Notes under the pieces: generated by a model
Databases searched by the model: none
What the model was told of the DNA's origin: nothing
What the model saw: only the letters and a program-made list of their open reading frames with translations
Assembly (NCBI RefSeq): GCF_000004195.4
Contig: NC_030681.2
Coordinates: forward strand, 90,837,681-90,901,680
Source: Xenopus tropicalis
Taxonomy: Eukaryota > Chordata > Amphibia > Anura > Pipidae
Reading direction: 5' to 3'
Length of the DNA stretch: 64,000 nucleotides
Translations under genes and position numbers: made by a program
Part shown: positions 36,301 to 48,345 of the stretch, one piece after another
Numbering within the stretch: position 1 is the stretch's first letter
How the letters are laid out: each line of letters starts with the position of its first letter

Positions 36301-39300
36301 TATAAGATTTGCTAATATCATGAAATCTAAAAAATATATGTGTTAATTGCAAAAGTGTTCATAAGAGCAGTCTGAGAACTTTCAAGTCATCTTTGTGTAT
36401 CCAAGTCTTTTATACTGTAGCATTTTAGCTGTCATTAAAAACCCAAGGGGAGATACAAAAGAAATTCCATTTGAAGCAAAAGCTGCTAATCTGCAGACTG
36501 CAACGTTTGGTTTAATGTATTGCTTGCGGGATGGCGTGTAACCTTCCAGGTGGAAACCAGATGCCAGATAGCACGATTGCTCCTCATTCATTTCGCAGGC
36601 TTTCTTGGGCCATTGTGAACAGTTGTGCTGCGGAGTGCTTCCCCAGCTGACAGCAAGTGTAACAGATAGCTAGTCTTCTACGTAGAACGTTATTGGAGAG
36701 GCTATATCTGATAAGCAATTCCATTTCTGTGAAAATATTTTTATTGCTAGCTAAAGTAGTTTGAACTTCGGTTATTTGAAATATGCAGAAAGATCTAAGA
36801 TCATAAATATGACAGACTGGTGGAATGGAGCCAGATAGTAATGACTGGAGAGAAACTATTTGCTACAAAAAAAAAAAATCTGTCCTGCAAGTTAAAGATC
36901 TGAATCAAGCAGAAGTGCACTGACTTCAGCATTAGATTCCAGAGTTCCATGCTTGCCTGCAGTTGCTCTTCTATGTATTATGTCAGCACTTGACCTTAGT
37001 AGGACAGGCCCTTCTTTGCCAGGTCTTTAAACCAATCTCCTTAAGGATTGGGAGGGTGCAAGTTCCAAATTGTTTAGCTAGTCATTATTTTAAACAAATT
37101 GTGTATGCGTAGGAATGGATATTCTTACTTAAAGTTAACTATTAGTGCCCTATGCTTTAAAATTGTTCATTTGGTCTTCAGCTTATAGAAGATGAAACCA
37201 ACACAGACAGTGGATAAGTATTTGCGGTTCCCGTTTGCCTCCTTTCACATTTCAAATGGGGGCATATAAAACAATTTTATTGTTATTATTTCTTTGCATT
37301 ATTCATCTTTCCTATTTATCTTTCAGTCTCTCATTCAAACTACTGCCTGGTTAAACCATAACCTTGTTTCTGACCTTGGCTGGCACTCAGATGGTGTCAG
37401 AGGGGCCGTTTTAGGTGCTATATAAGCATGTTTAATGGGCTTACTAGAATTCTCAATCCACTCAGTATATGCCCAATAATATTATGTATTTGGCATTCAT
37501 CAAATACATTGGAGCTTTCTGACAGACCTTTACGAACAGATCACTCAACTACTTAACTTAAGGCCAGAACATATTTTACTGCATATTTTTAGTGTCTGAA
37601 TGAATTAGTTGCCCTTTATTACCTTAAGAATGCATGTTTGCTGCATGGCCTGTGCCTAATTCCTTTATACAAGGCATTAAAGCAATATATATATGTTGCA
37701 TATTCTTTGTTTTTTGATGCCTCCTTATGAACCAGTGGGAGACATCACCCAATTTGCCTAGGCTGCCCAGTTTAAATTGCCTCTGTAGATACAGTGAGGG
37801 TCAGAATCAGCCAGTCTGTATGGCTACCTACAAGGATGTATTTTCATCAGTTACAAGTTTTAGTCAGCTGTTTATTCATGGGTGCAGCCACATTTCATCA
37901 CAATGACTACATTAAACTGATCTCCCACAGAGATTAGTGAGCAAATAATTCTAATTTTTTAAAAATGACTTCCGTTTCTCTGTAATAATAAAACAGTACT
38001 CCATATAGGTGGCAAGACAGTATATATGTTAAATTTTCAGACTGTACAAATAAGGTGCATTACCCATAATCAAATGTTAAACGGAGATTAAGTTATCTAT
38101 TAACAACACTTAGCAGAATAATATTTGGAATGATGGTAACTGAAAAAAAATTAAATTAAAGGAACAGTTCTGCCAATTGTAGAACATTACATTTGATTCC
38201 CTTGAAAGTTATTTGCAGTGCTCCAGACTACCACCGGGTTGTGCTCTTGCCCTACTAATCTCTGATTCTTAAACAGTTTTTACTGAATCACTGCAGGATA
38301 AATTGGAACTGTTATGCAGTTTAACTATATCTTCTTTGAGCTTCTCTCAATATCTGCATAAAATTGTCTTCATATCAAAAGTAAAAGTAAATGTCCTTGT
38401 GTTAAAGGGGAATAAAGCCAAAACTTACAATAACTGTGTGCATTCTTTATGCCACATTAATATTAAACAATTTTGCATTTGTATGTAATCATTGTGTTGG
38501 ATGCATACACTATTGTTTTACAAATCATGTTATAATAATACATTCTTATTGGAATTACTTAATCAGCATGTTTTTATTTTTACATATAGGCACCCCTGTT
38601 AAAGTTGCTGCCCTAGACATGGGCCCTCAGGTGCCTATAAACACGGCCATTTACTTAACTCTCGTAGTGCCATAGCATGCATTATTGCAAGTATTTGGCC
38701 TCTAGGGATTACAATTTAGCTCCCAGTAGTGCTCTAACCCATATGGGCCCTAATGACTTTTAAACTTTAAGCAGTCATTTTTAGCATGGAATGCACTAGC
38801 TGTATATTGGGACAATTTATATAAATTGCTGAATTTATGAGCAGCTTTTGCCTGCATTCATTTACATCCCAGGTCCATAAAAAACAACTGCAAAATAGTT
38901 AAATTACAAGTATTCTTCAGTTATTTTCTGTCACTGTACAAGTGCAATGAATCAAGCTCAGCCAGGCCCTTGATTCCTCTGAAATCTGCACGCCTGAATC
39001 ACTGTATTTCTGTGCAATATACCCTGTGGTGAGATATTTAACAAGTTGTGTCTGCGCCCAGAGGCTCTTGCTTGTGCATGCTAGGGCAGCACCCACAAGA
39101 CTCTGGCTGTACGTTGCTGTGTGTGTGTGATCTTGCTGTGTTATTCATCTGTGCTGTCTATAACTTTAGATAATATTTGATCCTCATGAGTGATTTATTC
39201 AGCGCTGCCACTTTTTTTGTACAGTTTTTTTTTATTACTATTCTTGCCAGAATTTTTTGCCACCTTAATTAGTATAATTGAGTTACCCCAGGTCTGAGGT

Positions 39301-39460
39301 GACCAGTCACTGCCACTCTCTACTCTGCCCTCAGCCATTGCTGTTTCTGCTCCTCTGTGCTTCTGGCTTTGCTATTAAAAATTAAAGACGACTGTGCGTT
39401 CCACTGTGCACGGGCATCATTCATTTTTAACAGTGGAGTAAGTAGCAGAGCAGGGAGCAG
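33371..39460. other. Long stretch with few repeats, no exon recognised
   Basis: About 6 kb between COX7A2 and COL12A1 where I see no inverted-repeat elements and only short accidental frames (60-79 aa). The low repeat load contrasts with both sides. It could hold regulatory DNA or a noncoding first exon of COL12A1, but nothing in the sequence proves either. Confidence 0.35.
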
Positions 39461-39555
39461 TGATGGATGGAGGCAGCTGACTTGTGGGCAGGTCACAGGA
39501 TCAGGACCCACCAGGATTTTTCCGGGTGTCCCGGTGGGCCAGTCTGACCCTGGAT
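39461..39555. repeat. Repeat fragment with GGTGGGCCAGTCTGACC end
   Basis: GGGTGTCCCGGTGGGCCAGT and CTGACCCTGG resemble the right end of the MITE at 627-867; the left end is missing or diverged. Confidence 0.45.
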
Positions 39556-39864
39556 AAATACATAAAAATTGAATATTTCCACATTGAATATTTCCCCAGT
39601 GCAGAGCATAATGTTAACTATAAAAATTACTCTGCTATAGTTCTCATCTAGAACAGATAATATCTACACACCCTAAATGTTAGCCTAGTTGTAATTTCAT
39701 TTGGGCCCCCTGCTCTGGTTTATGTATAAGGGGGTGCTCAGCATATTATTGTTCCTGTGATATTCCATGATAGATAGGTAGGTCTCAGAAGCACAGAATG
39801 GATATAACATGGAACCTTATATACACTATATTCTTGACTGCTAATCATAGACTGTGAGGTACTA

Positions 39865-40082
39865 GTACTGGTATGGAATCCCTTATTTGGAAATCTTCTG
39901 AATTACTAGAAGACCATCTCTCATAGATTCCAATTTAAGCAAATCATTTTATTTTATTTTTTAAAATATTTTCCTTTTTCTGTGTAATAATACAACAGTA
40001 CTTGATCCCAATTAAGCTGCATGAATCCATATTGGTGGCAAAACAATCCAATTGGATGTATTTAATGTTTAAATTATTTTTG
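39865..40082. mobile_element. MITE family V copy, truncated
   Basis: Starts GTACTGGTATGGAATCCC and continues with the AAATTTTTC..TCTGTGTAATAATA, ACAGTACTTGATCCCAATTA and CAATCCAATTGG landmarks of the 63569-63898 copy. The other end is lost where another remnant (40083-40182, AAGGTGGCC..GTATGGCCACCTT) begins. Confidence 0.65.
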
Positions 40083-40439
40083 TAGCAAACTTAAGGTGGC
40101 CTTAGGGCCAAAATGACAGAATTAGCCTGAAATGGCCCACCTTAGGTCGGTGTATGGGGCATTACTGTGTATGGCCACCTTTAAGGAATGGTGAGCCAAA
40201 TAACAGAAAAACCCCTAATGCTGAAAAGCCCCAGGTCCACTTTGCTGCCATAATTCTAGCTGCACTAGACTAGTGGTTGCCCATATTATGATAGAGCCAT
40301 ATTATGATGGCCATACAGTGACCAATGCTTGCCAGTATCTCATTGGCTTGTTGGCTAAATGCATGGATACAACATGAGGGTCCATTCATGCAGCCAGCTT
40401 TAACAATCATAATGGCAGGAAATGAAGATGAGCTCTCAT

Positions 40440-43400
40440 ACCAGGTATATATGTTTAATCCCATCAAGGATATCTAACTGCAATCCAGCTGTTTTAGCTT
40501 TAGCTGCTGTCTTCATTACACCATACAAATCCCAGCATTCTAACCCTGGCTTCAGCTGTCCTGGCAATTTGGGAGTTTTAGTCCAACAACTGATAATGCC
40601 TGCTCTAACCTTTAAGAGTTATATATTCACTAAACTTCTTTGGGATATAATGTGAAGATATAGAAGTGCGAGAAAAAAAATCTTGCAGTCACCCGATGGA
40701 AAGAAGCCTCTTGCTCCTAGAAATATTCTGGGTATGCAGCACGCTACCAATGTTGCCTAGAGCTCTGCGGCAGTTTGTGGCATGTAGCACTGGTGTGTAT
40801 TACCTTTCTTTCTTCTGTGTTTTCTGGTGTGTGCTGTATCTTGTTCTATATGTATGATAGTGCTTATTCTGTTTAGATTTGATTTTAATTTATGAGGAGT
40901 CATGTATCACTCTTAGGGCAGGCTACAAAGTGCAATTAACTGGTTAAGAGTAAGGCAATGTTTGCCTTGTTTTTCACATTTTACATCCTGCCCCTTGGGT
41001 GAGTACCCAAAGACACAGGTCCTTGCTATTCAAAATGGCCTTAGGAACAGTTTGCTATACAGTTATATACAGGACACCCAGGCTGCGGGCAGTGCAGACA
41101 GTTTACCAGACAAGCACATGATGTGAGACAATTGAAGGGGACCCCTAGGCTTTTCCAGTTTGTCCATCCCCAATCCTCACTGTATGGTTCAGCTACCATG
41201 GGTTATAAGCATCTATTTTTTTCTACTCTACCAGAATTTCCTATGCTTCAGGCCAATTTTTCACCACTATTTTATTCATGATTGCTATTGTTCTGACTGC
41301 TTTCATATAAAAATGATTGTCAGTGCTCGAGGAGTGTGAAGAACCATTATTATTAGGGGTGCTGCTACCATGAAGTAAGGTGAGAACCTTGCCTCTGGCA
41401 GCAGCACCCTACAAGATTCCAGGGGCAGCAAAAGCCACCCCTGGTAAGAGACGAAATTCCAAAATTAAGCCAAAATTGTAAAAAATGTCAAAATGTCAAC
41501 TCTACTAGAGCAGACAGTGCAATTGTGCTGACATATTCTGCAGTGCTTTACAAAGATTTCTCATCAAATAAGCCCCTGTTCATGTGATGCATAAAATCCA
41601 AATCCTATCACATGGGATAGGATACATTCAGAGTTTGAGAGGAAATCAACACAAGTACTATCCATTGCACCTCAGTGTAGCATGTGCTCCATTTGTATTT
41701 TATAAATATATACATATTCTGCAGAGATAATGTAGAAAAAACTAAAGTGAATATACCCCAGCAGTGCCAGAACCTTCCATTATCCTATCCACATATTCTA
41801 GCCTAAAGGTGACCCTGGGGCTGAGTGTGCCTTTTAGTGGCTGTACCACAGACTGCTCTTTTCCACCTTCTGTTCATTTCACTGAAAGATTTAATACTTG
41901 TGTCTTCATTCATTCTCAGCACTGCCAGTAAAAAAAATAATAATCATAAAAAAGTGCATGTTGAGTTTGTGGGTCTGTGGAAACTCATTGAGAGAACCGG
42001 GCTGTGAAAATCATTGAATCTCTGACAACGGAGAAAGTCTTTTTATTGGTTCTACAAATGTTCCCGGCCAGTGCCAGAAAAACCTACACAGCGGAGCAAA
42101 TGCGTGAAATAGGCAGACAGTTACTTCATGGAAAGGCAATGTTTCATGTGCACCCACCAGGAATAGCTCCATCTATGTTTATTCCTTATTGCTTCTCAAA
42201 TCAAACTCAAACACATTTTCATCTCTCCAACCCCCCCCCCCCCCTCCATTGTTCTCCCTGTTTGAGAAATCCCTTTGTAAGTGAGCCAGGGAAACCTTAC
42301 AGATCTTCCAGCTTCCCTCCAAATGTGCCTGCACTTTCTGGCTCTGACTTGACACAGAGGACCCCCTGGCACTAGTGCTGAGTAGGAATCATGGATAAGG
42401 AATGTAAAAATGTATGTGGAACTTTCCAAAAAGTACGTCTCCCCCTTATTTTCCGATTCCCCCTCTCCACACCACATCCATCCTTCCCCCCCATACAGAA
42501 GCATTGCATCTATCACCCCATGGCAGCAGTCCACCTTCCTCTGCTCTTTCGTAAGAGCTTACAAGTTTTAGGAACAGCCCTCTCTTAAGGAGCAGATTGG
42601 AGAGAGGCTCTTCCCACTTGAAAGGAGACAGTCAGTGAGGAAGGAGCATCAGGTTGGAAGCCACCAAGTGGAGAGTCAGCGCATCGCTCCTCTCATCCTC
42701 TTTCCTAGGGCTGGGGTGCAAGGTGGGAACAGGACAGCAACTTGGACCCAGGTTAGAATACCCAGCATCCTCTCTCTTCTTTTTATATATATATAGCATC
42801 AACACAAGTTAAACACAAGCTAATGAGTGTGAGTTTTGCATACCTCTCCAGCACTAACAACCATTGTTATATTAGAGCATAAAATATTGGTGAACATTGG
42901 GCCTGAAGCATAGGAAACTAGAATGGATAAAATGGATGATTATCTCCTGTTAGTTGGAACATACACTGAGGATTGGGGTCCAGTGTGTGGTCCAGTTCTC
43001 CCCTGACAGCCCACAGCTAATCAGCTCTGTATCCTGAAAATGACTACATGTGGCCTCCTAGGGTGCAAGGCAGCCCTTTCCTTACTGTCCTGTCTTTTTC
43101 CTTACTGTGCCTTGTGGCCGCTCACCCATGGGCCAGGGTGCAAAATTTGAAAAACAAGGCAATCTTATGCCTTAATCTTGATCAATTAAATGCACTTTGC
43201 AATCAGCCCTTTGCTTGATAAATTACCCTTTATATAATCTAAATGAGCTAAGAAACACGTATAAATCATCTCAATTATACACATAAAGTAAGATACAGTT
43301 CACATTAGAAAAGACAGAAAGGTACTACACACGAGTGCTACATGCTACAAACTGTTGCAGAGCTCTAGGCAACACTGGCAGCGTGCTGCATACCCAAAAT

Positions 43401-43842
43401 ATTTCTAGGAGCAAGAGGCTTCTTTCCTTTGGGTGACTGCGAGATTTTTCCTACTTCTATATCTTTACATTGTATCCCCTGAAGAAGTTCAGAGAATATG
43501 AAAAAAAAAAGTGTAAGCAGGCTGTATTAGTTGTTGGACTGCAATTCCCAGCATGCTAGGACAGACAAAGCTATGAAATACTGGGATTTGTATGGTGTAA
43601 CGAAGACAGCAGCTAAGGACAATAGATTTATATATTAATGAGTGACAAAAAGGCATAAGATAGTAAAGAGTGCTACCCCCAAACAAGAACACTAGGGGGC
43701 CCAGTTCAAGGTAAAAACAATCAGAAGCAAAGTAGGCACCTATTACCTTTAGCTGTTACCAAACTTCATATTCTTGCTGACAGAGATCTGTAGTTCAACA
43801 ACAGCTGGAGGACAGCAATGGGATTAAATATATCTAAGACAA
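40440..43842. repeat. Large imperfect inverted repeat (foldback), ~3.4 kb
   Basis: The left arm (about 40440-41350) pairs with the right arm (about 42830-43842). Checked segments: 40501-40535 against 43581-43615, 34 of 35 bases complementary; 40685-40805 (CCTCTTGCTCCTAGAAATAT) against 43318-43445; 41170-41290 (TTTCCTATGCTTCAGGCC) against 42880-43000. The right arm has ~180 extra bases near 43616-43795. The central loop holds duplicate Q1 (42062-42790). Small frames inside are accidental. It is either a long-terminal-repeat DNA transposon that lost its gene, or an inverted segmental duplication. Confidence 0.75.
42062..42790 (+). repeat. Direct duplicate Q, copy 1
   Basis: Shares with 45303-45950 a ~650-bp homology in the same order: TTCCCGGCCAGTGCCAGA, AGAAATCCCTTTGTAAGTGA, ACCCCCTGGCACTAG, TATGTGGAACTTTCCAAAAA, CTCTTAAGGAGCAGATTGG and GGAAGCCACCAAG. 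This copy has extra sequence at 42484-42535 (CCCCATACAGAAGCATTGCA) absent from copy 2. Both end in AT microsatellites. Not recognised as a gene; the frames (123 aa here, 79 aa in copy 2) do not match each other in phase throughout. Confidence 0.8.
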
Positions 43843-44431
43843 GGACTCAATAATAAGACAATTTGTACTTTTACCAGGGACATTTTCAGGTGTAACTGGC
43901 CCCTGAGGGAAGGGCCCCAGAAAAAAATCCCTCCCTGCTTTGCCATAAAGCCAAGGATAAAAATGTGAAGTTGTTAGGAATGGGTTAAACAGAAGGAGAG
44001 TCTGTGAGGCGCTTCCAACAGTGTGTGCGGGTGAGAGAGCCAACTTGCATTCTCTGTGTCCAGATTCAGTAAAAGGAAAAAGAGCTGTAATTTTCAGCAC
44101 AAGAGCTACTGCAACCACAAAGTTTGGGTTTTTTTTTTGCGGACACCGTTAAAAAGGAAATGACCTCATTGTCTGTTGATAAAACCATGATAACGTATAT
44201 CCCACAGGAATGTGCATCTTAAGTGAGATTGCCCACACATACAGTAAAACTGCTGCTCTTTATAACAATTACAGGAACATGCTTCAAAATGATATTGTTC
44301 CCAAAACTTTTGTGGAAGTGGTTCATTCAGCCATTCTGTGCAACCCTAATGCAATGCATGACTGCTATCAAGCATACATATGGGTCGTAATATGGGTATC
44401 ATAACAGGAGCAATCCTAGGGCAAGCATTAT

Positions 44432-44779
44432 GTAAAGCTGGCCATACACGTGGCGATCTGACGATGTTTCGTGCGACCATCGGTCGCACGAAACATCGTC
44501 AGATGTGCCACACACCATTCAGGGCTGAATCGGCAGGTAAGGAGGTAGAAACAATAGGATTTCTACCTCCTTCTGCCGATTCAGCTCTGAAGGGAGATTT
44601 TGATCAGGCGCCTTCTATGGTGCCCGATCGAAATTTTCCAACTGGTCCGATCGGCGAGTCGGCCGATATCAGCAGCTTCCTGCGATATCGGTCGACTCGC
44701 CGACATACCATACACGCACCGAATATTGTACGAAACGAGGTTTCGTACAATATTATCGGTGCGTGTATGGCCACCTTAA
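44432..44779. mobile_element. MITE made of consecutive hairpins, TGGCCATACACG termini
   Basis: Outer ends TAAAGCTGGCCATACACG and CGTGTATGGCCACCTTA are inverted repeats. Inside lie four further hairpins: 44456-44478 with 44482-44504 (a perfect 23-bp stem with 3-nt loop); about 44524-44551 with 44560-44586; about 44651-44670 with 44684-44703; and about 44716-44737 with 44741-44766. The 162-aa frame at 44380-44868 runs across these hairpins and is not a gene. Confidence 0.85.
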
Positions 44780-44894
44780 GACAGAGAATAGAGAAATATC
44801 ACAATAGTCATGATGGTTTGGAACAAAAGGACAACAATGCTGCCCTTTATCCCATTATCTTTCTCTAACTTTTGCAGCTTTCAGCACTTGTGTT

Positions 44895-45300
44895 TATTTA
44901 TTGCATGTGGCAAAAGTAGGACCTAATGGCACACATAGCATTGATCTGCTCCTGTCAGAAATGCATGACATCAGCTCCTCACAACTTGTGGCCCTTCAGA
45001 CTTACAAATCTCATCAAAGCCAAATGTGCTCAATATATATAGTTAAGTTATAACAGTAACTATGTATGAGCCCATTTGATGCATACCTTGCAGTTCAGCC
45101 AATGTTAAATCTCCATGTTAGATAGATGTTCAAGTTATGGTTCTCCCGCTCTTGTTAAACTACAGTCCCCAACACCCCCAGGCACAATAAAGCTGGCTAA
45201 GACAGCTAACCATAGTATAAAAGTAGCAATGCTGCTAGGCTGATGTGAGATCGGCTATTGATGACATAAACTCATTTTCTGCTACAACCCCCATTCAATG
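44895..45300 (+). repeat. Inverted duplicate R, left copy
   Basis: Inverted homology to 47990-48345. Matching phrases: CACAACTTGTGGCCCTTCAG against TGGCCACAAGTTGTAC; CTGGCTAAGACAGCTAACCA against TTAGCTATCTTAGCCAGC; ATAGTATAAAAGTAGCAA against TTTGCTACTTTTATACTA; GATGACATAAACTCATTTTC against GAAAATGTGTTTATGTCATC. Its right edge abuts duplicate Q2, so R, Q2 and R' form a unit of ~3.45 kb. Confidence 0.75.
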
Positions 45301-45302
45301 AT

Positions 45303-45944
45303 TTTCCCGGCCAGTGCCAGAGAAACCTACACAGCATAGCGAATGTGTGGAATAGGCAGAAACTTAATGGAAAGACAGTGTTTCACACACCCTCAAGGTA
45401 TAGCTCCATCTAAGTTTATTCCTTATTGCTGCTAAAATCCAACTCACACCTTTCATATATATATCCCCCCCCCCATGGTACTCTCCGTTTAAGAAATCCC
45501 TTTGTAAGTGAGCCAGGAAAACCCTAGAGATCTTCCAGCTTCCCTCCATATACGTCTGCACATTCTGGGTCCGACCTGACACAGGGGACCCCCTGGCACT
45601 AGCACTCAAGCAGGAATCATGGAGAAGGAATGTAAAAAGGTATGTGGAACTTTCCAAAAAGTGAGTCTCCCCCTTATTTTCCGATCCCCCCTCCTTCCAC
45701 ACCACATCCATCCTTCCCCTGCTCTTTCGTAAGAGCTTACGAGCTTTGGAACAGCCCTCTCTTAAGGAGCAGATTGGGGAGGGGCTGTTCCCACTTGAGA
45801 GGAGACAGTCTGTGAGGAAGGAGCATCAGGTTGGAAGCCACCAAGCGGAGAGTCAGCGCATCGCTCCTCTCATCCTCACTGGCCTGGGGTGCAAGGTGGG
45901 AACAGGAAAGCAACTTGGAACCCAGGTTAGAATCCCCTCTCTCC

Positions 45945-45950
<6 letters not shown>
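45303..45950 (+). repeat. Direct duplicate Q, copy 2
   Basis: Second copy of the 42062-42790 segment, same orientation, about 3.2 kb away, clearly diverged (for example CAGCATAGCGAATGTGTGG against CAGCGGAGCAAATGCGTGA). It lies directly beside inverted duplicate R. No known family or domain recognised. Confidence 0.8.
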
Positions 45951-45977
<27 letters not shown>

Positions 45978-45998
45978 GTGTGTAGATAAATGAACATG

Positions 45999-46029
<31 letters not shown>

Positions 46030-46105
46030 GTGTGTGTTTGTATATATATATTATACATATTTTTTTCATGTATGTAAATATATATATATGTGTGTATGTG
46101 TATTA
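45943..46105. repeat. Compound microsatellite (TA)n / (ATGT)n / (GT)n
   Basis: Runs of TATATA, then ATGT repeats at about 46009-46030, then mixed GT and TA tracts. Low-complexity, likely polymorphic. Confidence 0.9.
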
Positions 46106-47989
46106 AGGATAAAATAAAAAATCTGGGATACTTTTAGGCAAGAATTTGTTTTGGACCACCACCATCCCCAGGGTCCCATAGAAGGAAAAAATCTGTGCAT
46201 TTGTGCAACATTTGTTAGAACCTTTCAGTATATTCATCATATTCATCAACTGTTGTTGAACTGCAATTCTCAGATCCCACCTTTGAGCTGTAGCCTGGAA
46301 GCTGAAGTTCCTAAAAAGCTTAGAGGGTTGTCGGTTGGACATCTCTTAGCACCATTATTTTTTAGCTCCTGAGATGGGTTCCCTGTATTGCTGTAAGGTC
46401 CAGGTACCCTTGATCATTTATTCTGACTCTGGAAACAAAAGGAAGAACCTCCAAAAGATTTTTAGATATATGATATTAAAGTATGATTTAAGAGATAAAA
46501 AGATAATTTGGGCAAAATTGCAATTTGAGATGTTAAATGACGATTAATGTAAAAGTCAGTAAATGACCTCATTTCTGTGGAATAATGTGCATTCGCCTTT
46601 GCAGTTAGTCCATCTGTGCCTTTGGGTTGTTAGTGCAGCTCCTGGATGGTGCTCTGTTATTCTGTGCTGGGGCTCTGTAATGCAGCCCTCTGGCAAAAAT
46701 ACAGATCTGTGCAGGGGTGACTGGTCATTGGTTTTATTGGGCAGTTCCATTTTGCAGAGGGCACTGAGTGGAGAAATACCAGGAGAGCTGTGTCTTACCG
46801 CTTTATTATGTGTGGCTTATTAGAAATAGAAAAGAAGAGTGGAAATTGGGCACCTTGGCTATTCTGGTAGTTGTGGTACCAAGTGTTTGCCTGAATGCAA
46901 TATTGGGGAGACAATTTCATAGACAAGATATGTGAGAATGGCCAAGTGTGTGTGGGTAAGTGTGCATGTATTTGTGCAGGTGAGTTTGTGTCTGTTAGGT
47001 ACAATAAGAGCAACCCAAGCATTTAAACCTTAAGCTGTTTATACAACTGTGGGAGCCCCTCAAATGTGCAGGACTAAATGAAAGTCTAGGGGAATGGAAT
47101 GAAAGGGACAGAAAACTGCAATGGAAGACAGAGGAAAAAGACACTGAGAGAAATAGTTAAAGAAAGAAGGGTACAATTCTGTGATTGGGATGAAAAGAAT
47201 CAAAAAGGATGGAATGGAAATGTAGGAAATGAGGGAGAAGAAAGTGAGGTGTAGTTAGAAGGAGAGAGAAAGATAAAAAAAACTTTGGGATAGGCAGAGA
47301 TGGGGTGCAGACTGACAGAGGGGAAAGGTTGGATTTGGGGACTAGGGAGAGAGGGGGCTGCACAGAGACCTGTAACCCTTTTGCTGTCAGAGAGCAGCCC
47401 AGGTCCCCCTGGCATCAGAGGTGTAAGAGTCCAAAGCCCTATGGGAGACACCTTTGGAAAATACACAATTTATTAGAAGCTCAGCAAATGTGGTTTTGTG
47501 GAGAGAAGACTGGCAGGGATTCCTTGTGGATGTGGTCAGACTTAATAGCGAAACACCTCCCCACACCACCCAAATGGATATTTAGATTTGGGATTCATAT
47601 ATTCATGGCTGCTTTTTATTAAGATCCTACTTTGAGCAAATTCAGCTGCCGGTTCACTGCAGCTCTCAGCCCAGGGCTCAGTTCTGGATCACATGATCCA
47701 ACATAGCCTTTTTGTCATATATATACTGTCTGATAACTATTTGGCCAATGCTGGTTTGGGCATGCTGGCAATGTTTTTCAAAATACATTTCCCTTAAAAG
47801 ATACTTAAAAATAGTCATACAAGTAAAGCAAAGTGTTCAGCAGGAGGCAGAATTATTCCTGGGCTCTGCTTTATTGCTGCTGGCTCTGAATTGTGTTTTT
47901 CCATCCTGTAGATGTCGCTGGGAGTCAGGCGAATAAACTATGTCATATGATACCTACTTTGTTTCTGAGCATTACAAAGGAAACTGAAG
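46106..47989. other. Sequence inside the R duplication pair; no gene recognised
   Basis: Contains a purine-rich tract (about 47090-47360, GGGAGAAGAAAG-like) that creates frames on both strands. A 105-aa plus frame (47305-47622) lacks a domain. No splice-bounded exon recognised. Confidence 0.3.
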
Positions 47990-48345
47990 CAACTCTAAAG
48001 TAGCAGAAAATGTGTTTATGTCATCAATGGCCAATCTCACATCAGCCTGGAAACTTTGCTACTTTTATACTATAGTTAGCTATCTTAGCCAGCTGCAGTA
48101 TGCCTGGGGTGCTGGGGGTTGCAGTTTAACAAGAGCTGGAGAACAATAACACAAGATTTAACACTGAGTGACCTGCAAGGTATCCAGTCCCTTGGCTCAT
48201 ACACAGTTAGGGCCAAACAGCACAGCTCTGTTATGTATTGCCAGCTTCCAGCTGCTGTTAAGTTATATCTTCAAGCAAAATGGGCTTTGATGAATCTGAA
48301 TGGCCACAAGTTGTACTTGCACATCAATGCTAGGGCATGTGTATA
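47990..48345 (-). repeat. Inverted duplicate R, right copy
   Basis: Inverted partner of 44895-45300 (see that entry). The homology spans ~350 bp with small indels; the copies are clearly diverged, implying an old event. Confidence 0.75.

Noticed and set aside
42004..42375. 123-aa frame in duplicate Q1
   Set aside because: The homologous stretch in Q2 (45303 onward) has indels and stops that break the frame, so it is not conserved as protein.
44456..44504. Perfect hairpin resembling a microRNA precursor
   Set aside because: It is one of several stems of a transposon and the loop is only 3 nt; without small-RNA data a miRNA call is not justified.
44380..44868. 162-aa open frame
   Set aside because: It runs through the multi-hairpin MITE at 44432-44779; the codons follow mirrored repeats and no domain or splice context is seen.
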